9,716 nt of DNA. Source: Acidobacteriota bacterium (GTDB taxonomy: Bacteria > Acidobacteriota > Blastocatellia > Pyrinomonadales > Pyrinomonadaceae). Both the position numbers and the translations under genes were made by a program. The stretch's first letter is position 1, and each line of letters opens with the position of its first letter. Under the pieces are notes generated by a model. It was not told the origin of the DNA, did not search any database, and saw nothing but the letters and a program-made list of their open reading frames with translations. Location of the stretch: NCBI GenBank assembly GCA_020201365.1, contig JAIVGV010000323.1:1-9716 (forward strand), written 5' to 3'. Below are positions 1 through 5,820 of this stretch, one piece after another.

Positions 1-954
1 GTTCAGGTTCGAGACGACTGTGATGACGGACGACTCGGTCATCGGCATGTCGGAGACGCCGAGGCTGAGGAACGGGTGACCGAAGGCGTAGATGCGTTCG
101 CCGTCGCGCCACGTGACCGTGCCCGCCGCCGAGAGCGCGAAGTCGCCGCGCACGAGTTCGACCGTCACGCCGGAGCCGGGGAGCAGCGTCTTGTCGGTCG
201 CCTTCGCCATCGGCGTGATGCGGTTGCCGCCGCCGCCCGCGCCCGCGACCGGAAGAAGCCCGCCCGCCTGTAGCTGCGGCGCGAACGCGGCGAGCGCCTG
301 CGGCGAGACGCCGCTAAAGACCAGAGGCGTCGCGATCGGGACGATCTGCTGACCGAGCAGCGACTGGAGCGGCGAGCCCGCGGCGACGGGCGCGAGGAAC
401 GTCGTCGCGCCGACCGAGGGCTTCGGCAGCTCGGCTGTCCAGTCGGTCGAGGCGAGCTTGGCGAACGAGTAAGTGTGCGGGAGGTTCGAGCGCGGGGTCG
501 TCGCCGTGTCGCGCGAGAAGTTTTCGACCATCTGCCGGATCGGGGTGATCCCGGCGATGGGCTCCTGCGCGAACGGGAACGTGAAGGCGACCGCGCCGAC
601 GAGCTTGCCGTCAATGAAGACGGGCGAGCCGGACATCCCGGCGAAGACGCGCGTCTTCTCGACGTTCGCGCCCGAAAGCCGCGCGATGATCGCCGACTGG
701 CGCGGGTTCGGGTAGCCGTCGAGCACGCCCAGGATTTCGACGCCGAACTCCTGCGGCTCCGTCCCCGCAAAGACCGTGCGCCCGACGCCCTTCATCCCGG
801 CGCGCACGTCTTCGAGCGGGAAGAAACGCGCGTCTTCCGCCGACACGGCGGACCTTGCGGGAGCAGTCCTTGCGACTGACTGCGCGCGCGCCGCCGGCGA
901 GACGGAGAGCAGCGCGAGGAGGCTGGCGACAACTGCGGCGAAACTTCTTTTCAT
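1..954 (-). CDS. Secreted SpoIVB-type (peptidase S55) domain protein, 3' end beyond window
   Basis: Translating the minus strand from the ATG at 954 gives 318 open codons to the window edge, so the C-terminus is missing. Residues 1-25 form a Sec signal peptide: basic MKR, a hydrophobic AAVVASLLALLSV stretch, and a likely cut after ARA. Residues 50-64 hold GMKGVGRTVFAG, and residues 106-111 are GMSGSP followed by VFIDGKLVGAVAF. This is the trypsin-like serine motif of SpoIVB/S55 peptidases, with S108 the expected nucleophile. ITPIRQM (136-142) follows. Residues 289-296 read YAFGHPFL, resembling the SpoIVB catalytic His segment, with H293 as candidate. In Bacillus SpoIVB the His comes before the Ser; here the order is reversed. 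The protein should act in the periplasm or outside the cell. SpoIVB itself cleaves a sporulation checkpoint protein, but nothing here suggests sporulation, so the substrate is unknown. No Shine-Dalgarno is seen; a good promoter lies about 120 bases upstream. Confidence 0.85.
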   Translation of the reverse strand, partial: MKRSFAAVVASLLALLSVSPAARAQSVARTAPARSAVSAEDARFFPLEDVRAGMKGVGRTVFAGTEPQEFGVEILGVLDGYPNPRQSAIIARLSGANVEKTRVFAGMSGSPVFIDGKLVGAVAFTFPFAQEPIAGITPIRQMVENFSRDTATTPRSNLPHTYSFAKLASTDWTAELPKPSVGATTFLAPVAAGSPLQSLLGQQIVPIATPLVFSGVSPQALAAFAPQLQAGGLLPVAGAGGGGNRITPMAKATDKTLLPGSGVTVELVRGDFALSAAGTVTWRDGERIYAFGHPFLSLGVSDMPMTESSVITVVSNLN

Positions 955-1004
955 GTGAATTCAACAGCCCGGTGCTTCGGGGGAAGGCTCTGTGACGAAA
1001 ACGC

Positions 1005-1021
1005 GCCGGGCTCGACCCGGC
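1005..1021 (-). promoter_or_regulatory. Second leader hairpin, 6-bp stem
   Basis: gccggg (1005-1010) and cccggc (1016-1021) pair around a 5-base loop. Read on the minus strand, the stem is followed by gcgttttcg, a short T-run interrupted by GC. It could be a weak attenuator in the leader of the S55 gene, or a chance palindrome in GC-rich DNA. Confidence 0.3.
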
Positions 1022-1034
1022 TTTAGATGCGAAC

Positions 1035-1058
1035 TCGCGCCGGATTGTTCCGGCGCGA
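1035..1058 (-). promoter_or_regulatory. Perfect 10-bp GC hairpin in the S55 leader
   Basis: Arms 1035-1044 (tcgcgccgga) and 1049-1058 (tccggcgcga) are exact reverse complements around a 4-base loop (1045-1048). The hairpin begins a few bases downstream of the predicted transcription start of the S55 gene. It could be a 5'-end stability stem or a protein-binding dyad. No T-run follows in either direction, so it is not a simple terminator. Its function is inferred. Confidence 0.45.
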
Positions 1059-1071
1059 AGCGGGCGACTCG

Positions 1072-1101
1072 ACTATAACCGTCGCTTTCTCAGATGGTCA
1101 A
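1072..1101 (-). promoter_or_regulatory. Sigma70-type promoter for the S55 gene
   Basis: On the minus strand, TTGACC (1101-1096) is followed by a 17-base spacer and TTATAG (1078-1073), or an 18-base spacer and TATAGT (1077-1072). Both boxes are close to the TTGACA/TATAAT consensus and stand out in a GC-rich background. Transcription would begin near 1065, giving a leader of about 110 bases before the S55 start at 954. The boxes and spacing are seen directly; activity is inferred. Confidence 0.6.
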
Positions 1102-1198
1102 GGAGTTGAAAAGGTTGGACAAGCGCGCTCCGCCTCGCGACGACTGATCCACCCGCCACTCTCACGCCTCCGCGCCGCCCGGCGCGCCGTCTCACTTC

Positions 1199-1227
1199 TT
1201 GCCGCGCCTGTGAGCGCGTGGTAACTT
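1199..1227 (+). promoter_or_regulatory. Weak candidate promoter for mobA
   Basis: TTGCCG (1199-1204), a 17-base spacer and TAACTT (1222-1227) precede the mobA ATG by about 33 bases. The -35 box matches consensus at 4 of 6 positions and the -10 box at only 3 of 6, so this is a candidate only. The rest of 1102-1260 shows no ORF, RNA gene or other clear signal. Confidence 0.25.
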
Positions 1228-1260
1228 CGCGCGCGTGACTTGAAGGTTGTTTGAGTTCGC

Positions 1261-1863
1261 ATGTCCGAGATCGAAGGCTTCATCCTCGCGGGCGGCGCGT
1301 CGAGCCGGATGGGGCGGGACAAGTCCGCCCTCGCGCTCGGCGGGGCGACTTTCGTCGAACGCGCACGCCGCGCGCTTTCGTCAATCGCCCCGCGCGTGAG
1401 CGTCGTCAGCGCCCGCGAAGATCAGGGCGACTTCGGGCTGCCCCTCGTGCGCGACGAATACCTCGGCGCGGGCGCGCTCGGCGGCTTGCACGCGGCGCTC
1501 GCGGCGTGTCGCGCGCCGTGGGCGGCGGTCGTCTCCTGCGATCTGCCGTTCGCGACGCCGGAGCTGTTCGCGCGCCTCGCGTCGCTCGCGTCCGAAGGTT
1601 TCGACGCCGTCGCGCCCACGCAGCCCGACGGCAGACCGCAGCCGCTCTGCGCGCTCTACGGTGCGCGCGCCTCGCTCGCCGCCGCGCGACGGCTGCTCGA
1701 CGCGGGCGAGCTTCGACCGAGAGTCTTGCTGCGCGAGCTACGCACGCGCCGGGTCGCGTTCGCGGAGCTTTCCGATCTGCCGCGCGCCGAGCTTTTTTTC
1801 ACGAACGTCAACACGCCCGAAGAGTACGAACAAGCGAAGGCAAGGATGAAGGCGGAAGGATGA
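1261..1863 (+). CDS. mobA: Molybdenum cofactor guanylyltransferase MobA
   Basis: This 200-residue protein has the normal MobA length and fold signatures. MobA transfers GMP from GTP to Mo-molybdopterin in the cytoplasm, making the guanine dinucleotide cofactor of DMSO-reductase-family enzymes. Residues 9-21 read LAGGASSRMGRDK, the nucleotide-binding loop with R16 and K21. Next come a G-rich segment LGAGALGGLHAAL (68-80), the metal-site motif VVSCDLPFA (90-98, D94), a QPLCALY substrate motif, and the family's typical C-terminal NVNTPEEY. The last seven codons and the stop lie inside the left arm of the 1842-1932 inverted repeat, but the conserved protein is complete before it. No mobB or molybdoenzyme gene is in the window. 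No good Shine-Dalgarno is seen: gaagg lies too far upstream. The ATG was chosen because the conserved N-terminus begins a few residues after it. Confidence 0.93.
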   Translation: MSEIEGFILAGGASSRMGRDKSALALGGATFVERARRALSSIAPRVSVVSAREDQGDFGLPLVRDEYLGAGALGGLHAALAACRAPWAAVVSCDLPFATPELFARLASLASEGFDAVAPTQPDGRPQPLCALYGARASLAAARRLLDAGELRPRVLLRELRTRRVAFAELSDLPRAELFFTNVNTPEEYEQAKARMKAEG

Positions 1864-1932
1864 AGGATGAAAGAATGATCACTCAAGCCGAGTAATCACG
1901 CTTTCATCCTTCATCCTTCCGCCTTCATCCTT
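1842..1932. repeat. Perfect 32-bp inverted repeat built of 7-bp units
   Basis: Bases 1842-1873 are the exact reverse complement of 1901-1932. Each arm is a run of heptamers: aaggatg, aaggcgg, aaggatg, aaggatg on the left, mirrored as ccttcat-type units on the right, with an extra ccttcga unit (1929-1935). The interior adds tgat/atca and act/agt pairings around a 7-base loop (1884-1890), so the whole 91 bases can fold into one long hairpin. The left arm covers the mobA stop (1861-1863). The right arm ends 7 bases before the hydrolase ATG at 1940, which has no Shine-Dalgarno. No T-run follows, so it is not a canonical terminator. Possible roles are an RNase III substrate, translational control of the downstream gene, or a small dispersed repeat. 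Confidence 0.95.
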
Positions 1933-1939
1933 CGATTCC

Positions 1940-2908
1940 ATGTCCCCACGCCGCAGACCCGGAAGTAGGCTCTTCAAGTCGCTGCTGCCGACCGTCGCGC
2001 TCGTCGTCGTCGGCGTCGCGGCGCTCGCGTTGTGGAGCGTCTACACGGTCGCGCACCCGCCGACGCACGCATACCTCATCAACCCGGCGGACTTGGTGGG
2101 CATCAGCGCGCGCGGCGTGAAGGCGACCGAAGAGACTTGGTCGAACGCGGACGGCACGAAGTCGCGCGGCTGGCTGCTGCGGGGGGCGGAGGGCGCGCCC
2201 GCCGTCGTGCTGCTGCACGGCTACGGCGCGGATCGCTCTTGGCTCTTCAACCTCGGCGTGCAGCTCAACGAGGCGACGAACTTCACCGTCCTCTGCCCCG
2301 ACCTGCGCGGTCACGGACAGAACCCGACCGTCTCGACCACCACCTTCGGCGCGGGCGAGGCGGCGGACGTCGCGGGCGCGATCTCTTTCCTGCGCGGGCT
2401 GCGCACGCAGCAGCGCCCGCTCGTCGGCGAGCGCGTGGGGCTCTACGGCGTCGGTCTCGGCGCATACGCCGCGCTCCTCGCAGCCGCGCGCGAAAGCGTG
2501 CAGGGCGGAGAGCGCGGGGGTGTCGTCGCGCTCGCGCTCGACTCGCCGCCCGCGAGCGCCGGCGCGCTACTCCGCGACGTGATGCGACAGCGCGTCGGCG
2601 TCTCAAACGCTGTGTCTCTCTTCCTCGCGCGCGCGGCGGCGCACATCTACTTCCTCGGCAAGTACGAGAACGTCAACTCCTGCGACGCCGCCGCGACCCT
2701 CCGCGGGCGACGCGTGCTGCTGCTCTCCGGCACGGGTGAGGCGCGCGACGCAACAACTGAGCTTGCCAGGTGCTTTCCCGATCAGGGCGCCGTCGAGCTG
2801 AAGACCGATCTCCCCGTCACCGGGCTCGACGCCTCGTCCGCCACGGGCGAGGCTGGCGAGGCTTACGATCGCATCGTCATAGATTATTTCCAGCGCACTC
2901 TCCGCTGA
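1940..2908 (+). CDS. Membrane-anchored alpha/beta-hydrolase-fold protein, probably catalytically inactive
   Basis: The 322-residue protein starts with a basic stretch (MSPRRRPGSR), then one membrane segment (about 14-38). This predicts a single-pass protein with its hydrolase domain outside the cytoplasm. The alpha/beta hydrolase fold is supported by VVLLHGYGADRSW (89-101, oxyanion HG) and PDLRGHG (120-126). At the nucleophile elbow the usual G-x-S-x-G is replaced by GVGLG (170-174), with Gly172 (codon ggt, 2453-2455) where Ser belongs. The last His is H235, so none lies near the C-terminus, where the catalytic His normally sits. Both catalytic residues therefore appear lost, although the frame is intact. 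It may be a binding or scaffolding pseudoenzyme. It follows mobA by 76 bases, most of them occupied by the inverted repeat, and ends 30 bases from the convergent glycosyltransferase. No terminator is visible between them. Confidence 0.82.
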   Translation: MSPRRRPGSRLFKSLLPTVALVVVGVAALALWSVYTVAHPPTHAYLINPADLVGISARGVKATEETWSNADGTKSRGWLLRGAEGAPAVVLLHGYGADRSWLFNLGVQLNEATNFTVLCPDLRGHGQNPTVSTTTFGAGEAADVAGAISFLRGLRTQQRPLVGERVGLYGVGLGAYAALLAAARESVQGGERGGVVALALDSPPASAGALLRDVMRQRVGVSNAVSLFLARAAAHIYFLGKYENVNSCDAAATLRGRRVLLLSGTGEARDATTELARCFPDQGAVELKTDLPVTGLDASSATGEAGEAYDRIVIDYFQRTLR

Positions 2909-2938
2909 GACACGCGCCGCCCTATCCTCCCAACCTCG

Positions 2939-4714
2939 TTACTTCATCTCTGGTCGCACGGCGAAGAGGGCGCGCGAGCCGTTGTCGCCGATCAGCTCGG
3001 CGCGCGCCTCGCCGAGCCGCGCCAGTTGGTACGCCTCGCCGACGGGCACGAGGACGAGGACGCTCGCGCCGCGCGCGTCCGCCGCGCGCTCGACGAGGTT
3101 CACGCCTTCGAGCACGACGGGCTCGCCCCGCCCGTCCACGAGCAGCCGGCCCGCCGCGTAGAACTGCGCCGTGTGCTCGACGCGGTAAAGCTCCAGGACG
3201 GGCGCGTCCGCGTAGCCGCGCGCCGCCGCGAGCGACAGCAGTTCGCGCACGGACTTGCGCCGCGCCACACCTCCCTGCGCGAAGCCCGCCGCGAGCGCAG
3301 CCGACAGCAGCGCAGCCGCCACGACCGCGCACGCGACGCGCGCCCGCGAGCCCTTTGCGACGAGAGCCCACGCGCCCGCGAGCGCGAGCGGCAGCGCGAC
3401 GCCGAGCGCGGCGCGCGTCGTCACGAGCCGCGCGCTCTCCGCGTAGATCAACGCGGCTGCCGCGGCGAAGAGGAGCACGACACCCGTCGCGCGCATCATC
3501 CAGCGCGCGCCCGTGCCGCGCACGAAGCGGCGCAGCTCGTCGCCCGCGAGCACGCACGCGGCGGGCAGCGCGGGCAGGATGTAGCCCGGCAGCTTCGACT
3601 GCGCGAGCGAGAAGAAGACGAGCGGCACGGCGATCCACGCGAGGGCGAAGAGTCGCAGCCGCAGCGTCGCGTCCTGTGTTGATGCCGCCCGCATGTCGCC
3701 GCTGAAGTCGAAGCGAGCGCGGCGCGCGTCGCCCCAGAATCGCTTGAGCGCTGCAAAGAGGAAGGGCGTCCACGGGAGCAAGAGCGTGGGGAGGATGAGG
3801 AGGTAGAAGTAGAACGGCTGCGGGTGGTGGAAGCTGTTCGAGACGAAGCGCGCGAAGTGGTGCTCGACGAAGAACTCTCGGAGGAACGCGCGACCGTGCG
3901 CGAGCGTGACGGGCACGTACCACACGGCGGCGACGGCGAGCGCGAGCGGCACGCCCCACGTCAGGCTCAAGAGATCGCGCCGCACATCTTCTCGCGCCCA
4001 GCGCCGCAAAATTTTGTAGAGCGCCGCGACGCCGCACGTGATGACGACGCCGACGAGCCCCTTCGCCAGCAGCGACGCGCCCGCGCCCGCGTAGAAGCCC
4101 GCGAGCAGCAGACGCCTCCTCGCCGCGTCGCGTTCAAGATCAGCCGCGAAGAAGCAGGCGAGGCTGAGCGTGACGGTCGCCGTCAGCGGGACGTCGAAGT
4201 TGACCGCCCGCGAGAAGACGACGAGCCCCGCCGACGACGCCGCCACGCCTGCGCACGCGAACCGCAATCCGCGCGCTTCGCCGTCCGCGCCTGCCTCGTC
4301 GTCCGCGCCCGCGTCGTCTCGCGCCGCGCGTTCGACGCGCCCGCACAGCCAGCCGACGAGCAGGACGGTCAGCCAGCCCGCGAGCGCCGTGCCGAGGCGC
4401 GCGGAGAACTCGGAGACGCCGAGGAGCTTGAAGCCCGCCGCCTCCGCCCAGTACACGAGCGCGGGCTTCTCGAACCACGCGCGCCCTTCGAGCGTCGGCG
4501 TGACCAAATCGCCGCGCGCGTACATCTCGCGCGCGACCTCTGCGTAGCGCGGCTCGTCCGCGCCGACGAAAGGGATGCGACCGAGACCGTAGAAATAGAC
4601 GAGCGCCGTCGCCGCGACGACGAGCAGGAAGGCGTGCTTGGCAATGTTCGGCGGTTGCAAGTATGCTCTGACAGTTTTCAGTTTTCGGTTTTCAGATTTC
4701 AGTCGTCGGAACAT
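2939..4714 (-). CDS. ArnT-like (GT39/PMT family) integral-membrane glycosyltransferase
   Basis: This polytopic 591-residue protein resembles ArnT and related GT-C enzymes, which move a sugar from a polyprenyl-phosphate donor to an acceptor on the outer face of the inner membrane, such as lipid A for ArnT. After a first membrane segment (about 27-43) comes GADEPRYAEVAREMY (51-65), with the D53-E54 catalytic-loop signature. FEKPALVYW (81-89) is another ArnT/GT39 hallmark. EHHFARF (284-290), HHPQPFYFY (296-304) and SKLPGYILPALPA (373-385) also match the family. About ten further hydrophobic segments follow, and a soluble tail (about 487-591) ends in a small alpha/beta-like region. The substrate cannot be told from sequence. 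The start is uncertain. The ATG at 4714 has GGAG upstream, but residues 5-14 are encoded by the heptamer repeat. An in-frame TTG at 4660 (residue 19) would exclude the repeat. Confidence 0.88.
   Translation of the reverse strand: MFRRLKSENRKLKTVRAYLQPPNIAKHAFLLVVAATALVYFYGLGRIPFVGADEPRYAEVAREMYARGDLVTPTLEGRAWFEKPALVYWAEAAGFKLLGVSEFSARLGTALAGWLTVLLVGWLCGRVERAARDDAGADDEAGADGEARGLRFACAGVAASSAGLVVFSRAVNFDVPLTATVTLSLACFFAADLERDAARRRLLLAGFYAGAGASLLAKGLVGVVITCGVAALYKILRRWAREDVRRDLLSLTWGVPLALAVAAVWYVPVTLAHGRAFLREFFVEHHFARFVSNSFHHPQPFYFYLLILPTLLLPWTPFLFAALKRFWGDARRARFDFSGDMRAASTQDATLRLRLFALAWIAVPLVFFSLAQSKLPGYILPALPAACVLAGDELRRFVRGTGARWMMRATGVVLLFAAAAALIYAESARLVTTRAALGVALPLALAGAWALVAKGSRARVACAVVAAALLSAALAAGFAQGGVARRKSVRELLSLAAARGYADAPVLELYRVEHTAQFYAAGRLLVDGRGEPVVLEGVNLVERAADARGASVLVLVPVGEAYQLARLGEARAELIGDNGSRALFAVRPEMK
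4672..4702 (-). repeat. Heptamer array, left arm of a 22-bp inverted repeat
   Basis: Read on the minus strand this is ctgaaat, ctgaaaa, ccgaaaa, ctgaaaa plus a partial ctg: four 7-bp units and a remainder. Bases 4674-4695 are the exact reverse complement of 4792-4813. The array lies at the 5' end of the glycosyltransferase gene and, if the ATG at 4714 is used, is translated into a basic LKSENRKLKT segment. Confidence 0.93.
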
Positions 4715-4739
4715 ACTGGCGCGACTCCGCGTGTGTCAA
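4710..4739 (-). promoter_or_regulatory. Candidate promoter overlapping the glycosyltransferase start
   Basis: On the minus strand a perfect TTGACA (4739-4734) is followed by 18 bases and TATGTT (4715-4710), matching the -10 consensus at 4 of 6 positions. The -10 box would overlap the ATG at 4714. Transcripts from here would start near 4703, inside the heptamer array, and favour the downstream TTG start. The boxes are seen directly; their use is speculative. Confidence 0.35.
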
Positions 4740-4791
4740 TCACACCGCCCGAACTTCCGAACGCGCCCGCATGAACACGACAACTGTCCGG

Positions 4792-4821
4792 CTGAAAACC
4801 GAAAACTGAAAACCGAGAACT
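4792..4821 (+). repeat. Heptamer array, right arm of a 22-bp inverted repeat
   Basis: The plus strand reads ctgaaaa, ccgaaaa, ctgaaaa, ccgagaa and then ct, directly abutting the ATG at 4822. Bases 4792-4813 are the exact reverse complement of 4674-4695. Each divergent gene therefore has the same A-rich array at its 5' end in sense orientation. The array takes the place of a Shine-Dalgarno for the downstream dehydrogenase. The 96 bases between the arms would form the loop or hold the divergent promoters. Confidence 0.93.
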
Positions 4822-5805
4822 ATGCTCCGCACCGCAGTCATCGGCACGGGCTCGCTCGGCAGGCAGCACGCGCGCGTCCACGCCGCGCTCGCCGCTGAGG
4901 GGCGCGCCCATTTCGTCGCCGCGTGCGACGTGAACGAGGAGACGGCCCGCGCCGTCGCCGCTGAACGCGGGGTCGAGCCGGTCTGCGACTGGCGCGCGCT
5001 CGTCGGTCGCGCGGACGCCGTGAGCCTCGCCGTGCCGACGGAGACGCACGCCGAGATCGCGATTCCACTCCTCGAAGCGGGCGTGCACGTGCTCGTCGAG
5101 AAGCCGATCTCGCGCACGCTCGCCGAAGCCGACGGGATGATCGCGGCGGCGCGTCGTTCGGGCGCGGCGCTGATGGTCGGTCACCTCGAACGCTTCAACC
5201 CGGCACTCGTCGCGCTCAGACCGCACGTGCGCGCGCCCGTCTATTTCGAGATTCACCGCGTCGGCGAGTTCACCGCGCGCTCGCTCGACATTGACGTGGT
5301 GCTCGACCTGATGATCCACGATCTCGACATCGTGCAGTGGCTCGTCGGCGAGGGGACGGAAGTATCCGACGTGCGCGCCGTCGGCATCCCCGTCCTGACG
5401 AATCTGGTTGACGCGGCGAACGCGCGCGTCGAGTTCGCCTCGGGCGCGGTCGCCAACATCACCGCCTCGCGCGTCGGCATGGAGAAGATTCGCAAGATGC
5501 GCTTCTTCCAGCCGCACGACTACGTCGCCGTTGACTACGTGACGCGCTACGCCGCCGTCAGCTCGCTCGACCCGTCCGGCGCTTCGGGTCGCCCCGGCGT
5601 CGCGCACCGCCGCCTCGAAGTCGCCGACGTGGAGCCGCTGCGCGCCGAGATCGAGTCGTTCCTCGCCGCCGCGGAGTCGAAGACCGCGCCTCCGATCACG
5701 GGCGGCGACGGTCGCCGCGCGCTTGCCCTCGCGCTGCGCGCGCTCGCGAGCATCCACGAGCACGACGCGCGCACAGGCATTAACTCGCTCAAGCGTCGCG
5801 CCTGA
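4822..5805 (+). CDS. Gfo/Idh/MocA-family NAD(P)-dependent dehydrogenase, GnnA-like
   Basis: The 327 residues match the usual Gfo/Idh/MocA length. An N-terminal Rossmann fold opens with VIGTGSLGRQHAR (6-18) and carries EKP (93-95), the family lysine motif. The C-terminal domain has VGHLERFNPA (119-128) and DVVLDLMIHDLDI (158-170), with D162, H166 and D167 as likely active-site residues. GHxERFNPA, DxVxDLMIHDxDI and a later FQPHDYVAVDY resemble, from memory, a subgroup often encoded with lpxA/lpxB and related to GnnA. GnnA oxidises UDP-GlcNAc at C3, the first step to UDP-GlcNAc3N for amide-linked lipid A. A WlbA-like 3-dehydrogenase is the main alternative. No GnnB aminotransferase or lpx gene lies in the window, so the substrate is uncertain. 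The protein is cytoplasmic, divergent from the ArnT-like gene and only 15 bases before the next gene, suggesting co-transcription. Its ATG abuts the heptamer array. Confidence 0.9.
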   Translation: MLRTAVIGTGSLGRQHARVHAALAAEGRAHFVAACDVNEETARAVAAERGVEPVCDWRALVGRADAVSLAVPTETHAEIAIPLLEAGVHVLVEKPISRTLAEADGMIAAARRSGAALMVGHLERFNPALVALRPHVRAPVYFEIHRVGEFTARSLDIDVVLDLMIHDLDIVQWLVGEGTEVSDVRAVGIPVLTNLVDAANARVEFASGAVANITASRVGMEKIRKMRFFQPHDYVAVDYVTRYAAVSSLDPSGASGRPGVAHRRLEVADVEPLRAEIESFLAAAESKTAPPITGGDGRRALALALRALASIHEHDARTGINSLKRRA

Positions 5806-5820
5806 ATTTTTTCTCAAGTT

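Noticed and set aside
1005..1058. tRNA or other stable RNA gene suggested by clustered GC stems
   Set aside because: No T-loop consensus, no cloverleaf geometry and no anticodon arm could be built; only two separate hairpins are supported.
1842..1932. CRISPR-like array in the heptamer repeats
   Set aside because: The units are 7 bases and contiguous, with no spacers and no cas genes nearby.
2770..3705. A 311-codon plus-strand open frame across the hydrolase end and the glycosyltransferase
   Set aside because: It is almost entirely Arg/Ala/Pro and lies antisense to the ArnT-like gene; a frame shadow.
4771..4809. Small upstream ORF (12 codons) ahead of the dehydrogenase
   Set aside because: It starts with an ATG but has no Shine-Dalgarno, and it ends inside the heptamer array by chance of phase. 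Nothing shows it is translated.
5795..5814. Intrinsic terminator at the T-run after the dehydrogenase stop
   Set aside because: Six Ts are present but no GC stem of useful length precedes them, and the next gene starts 15 bases later on the same strand.
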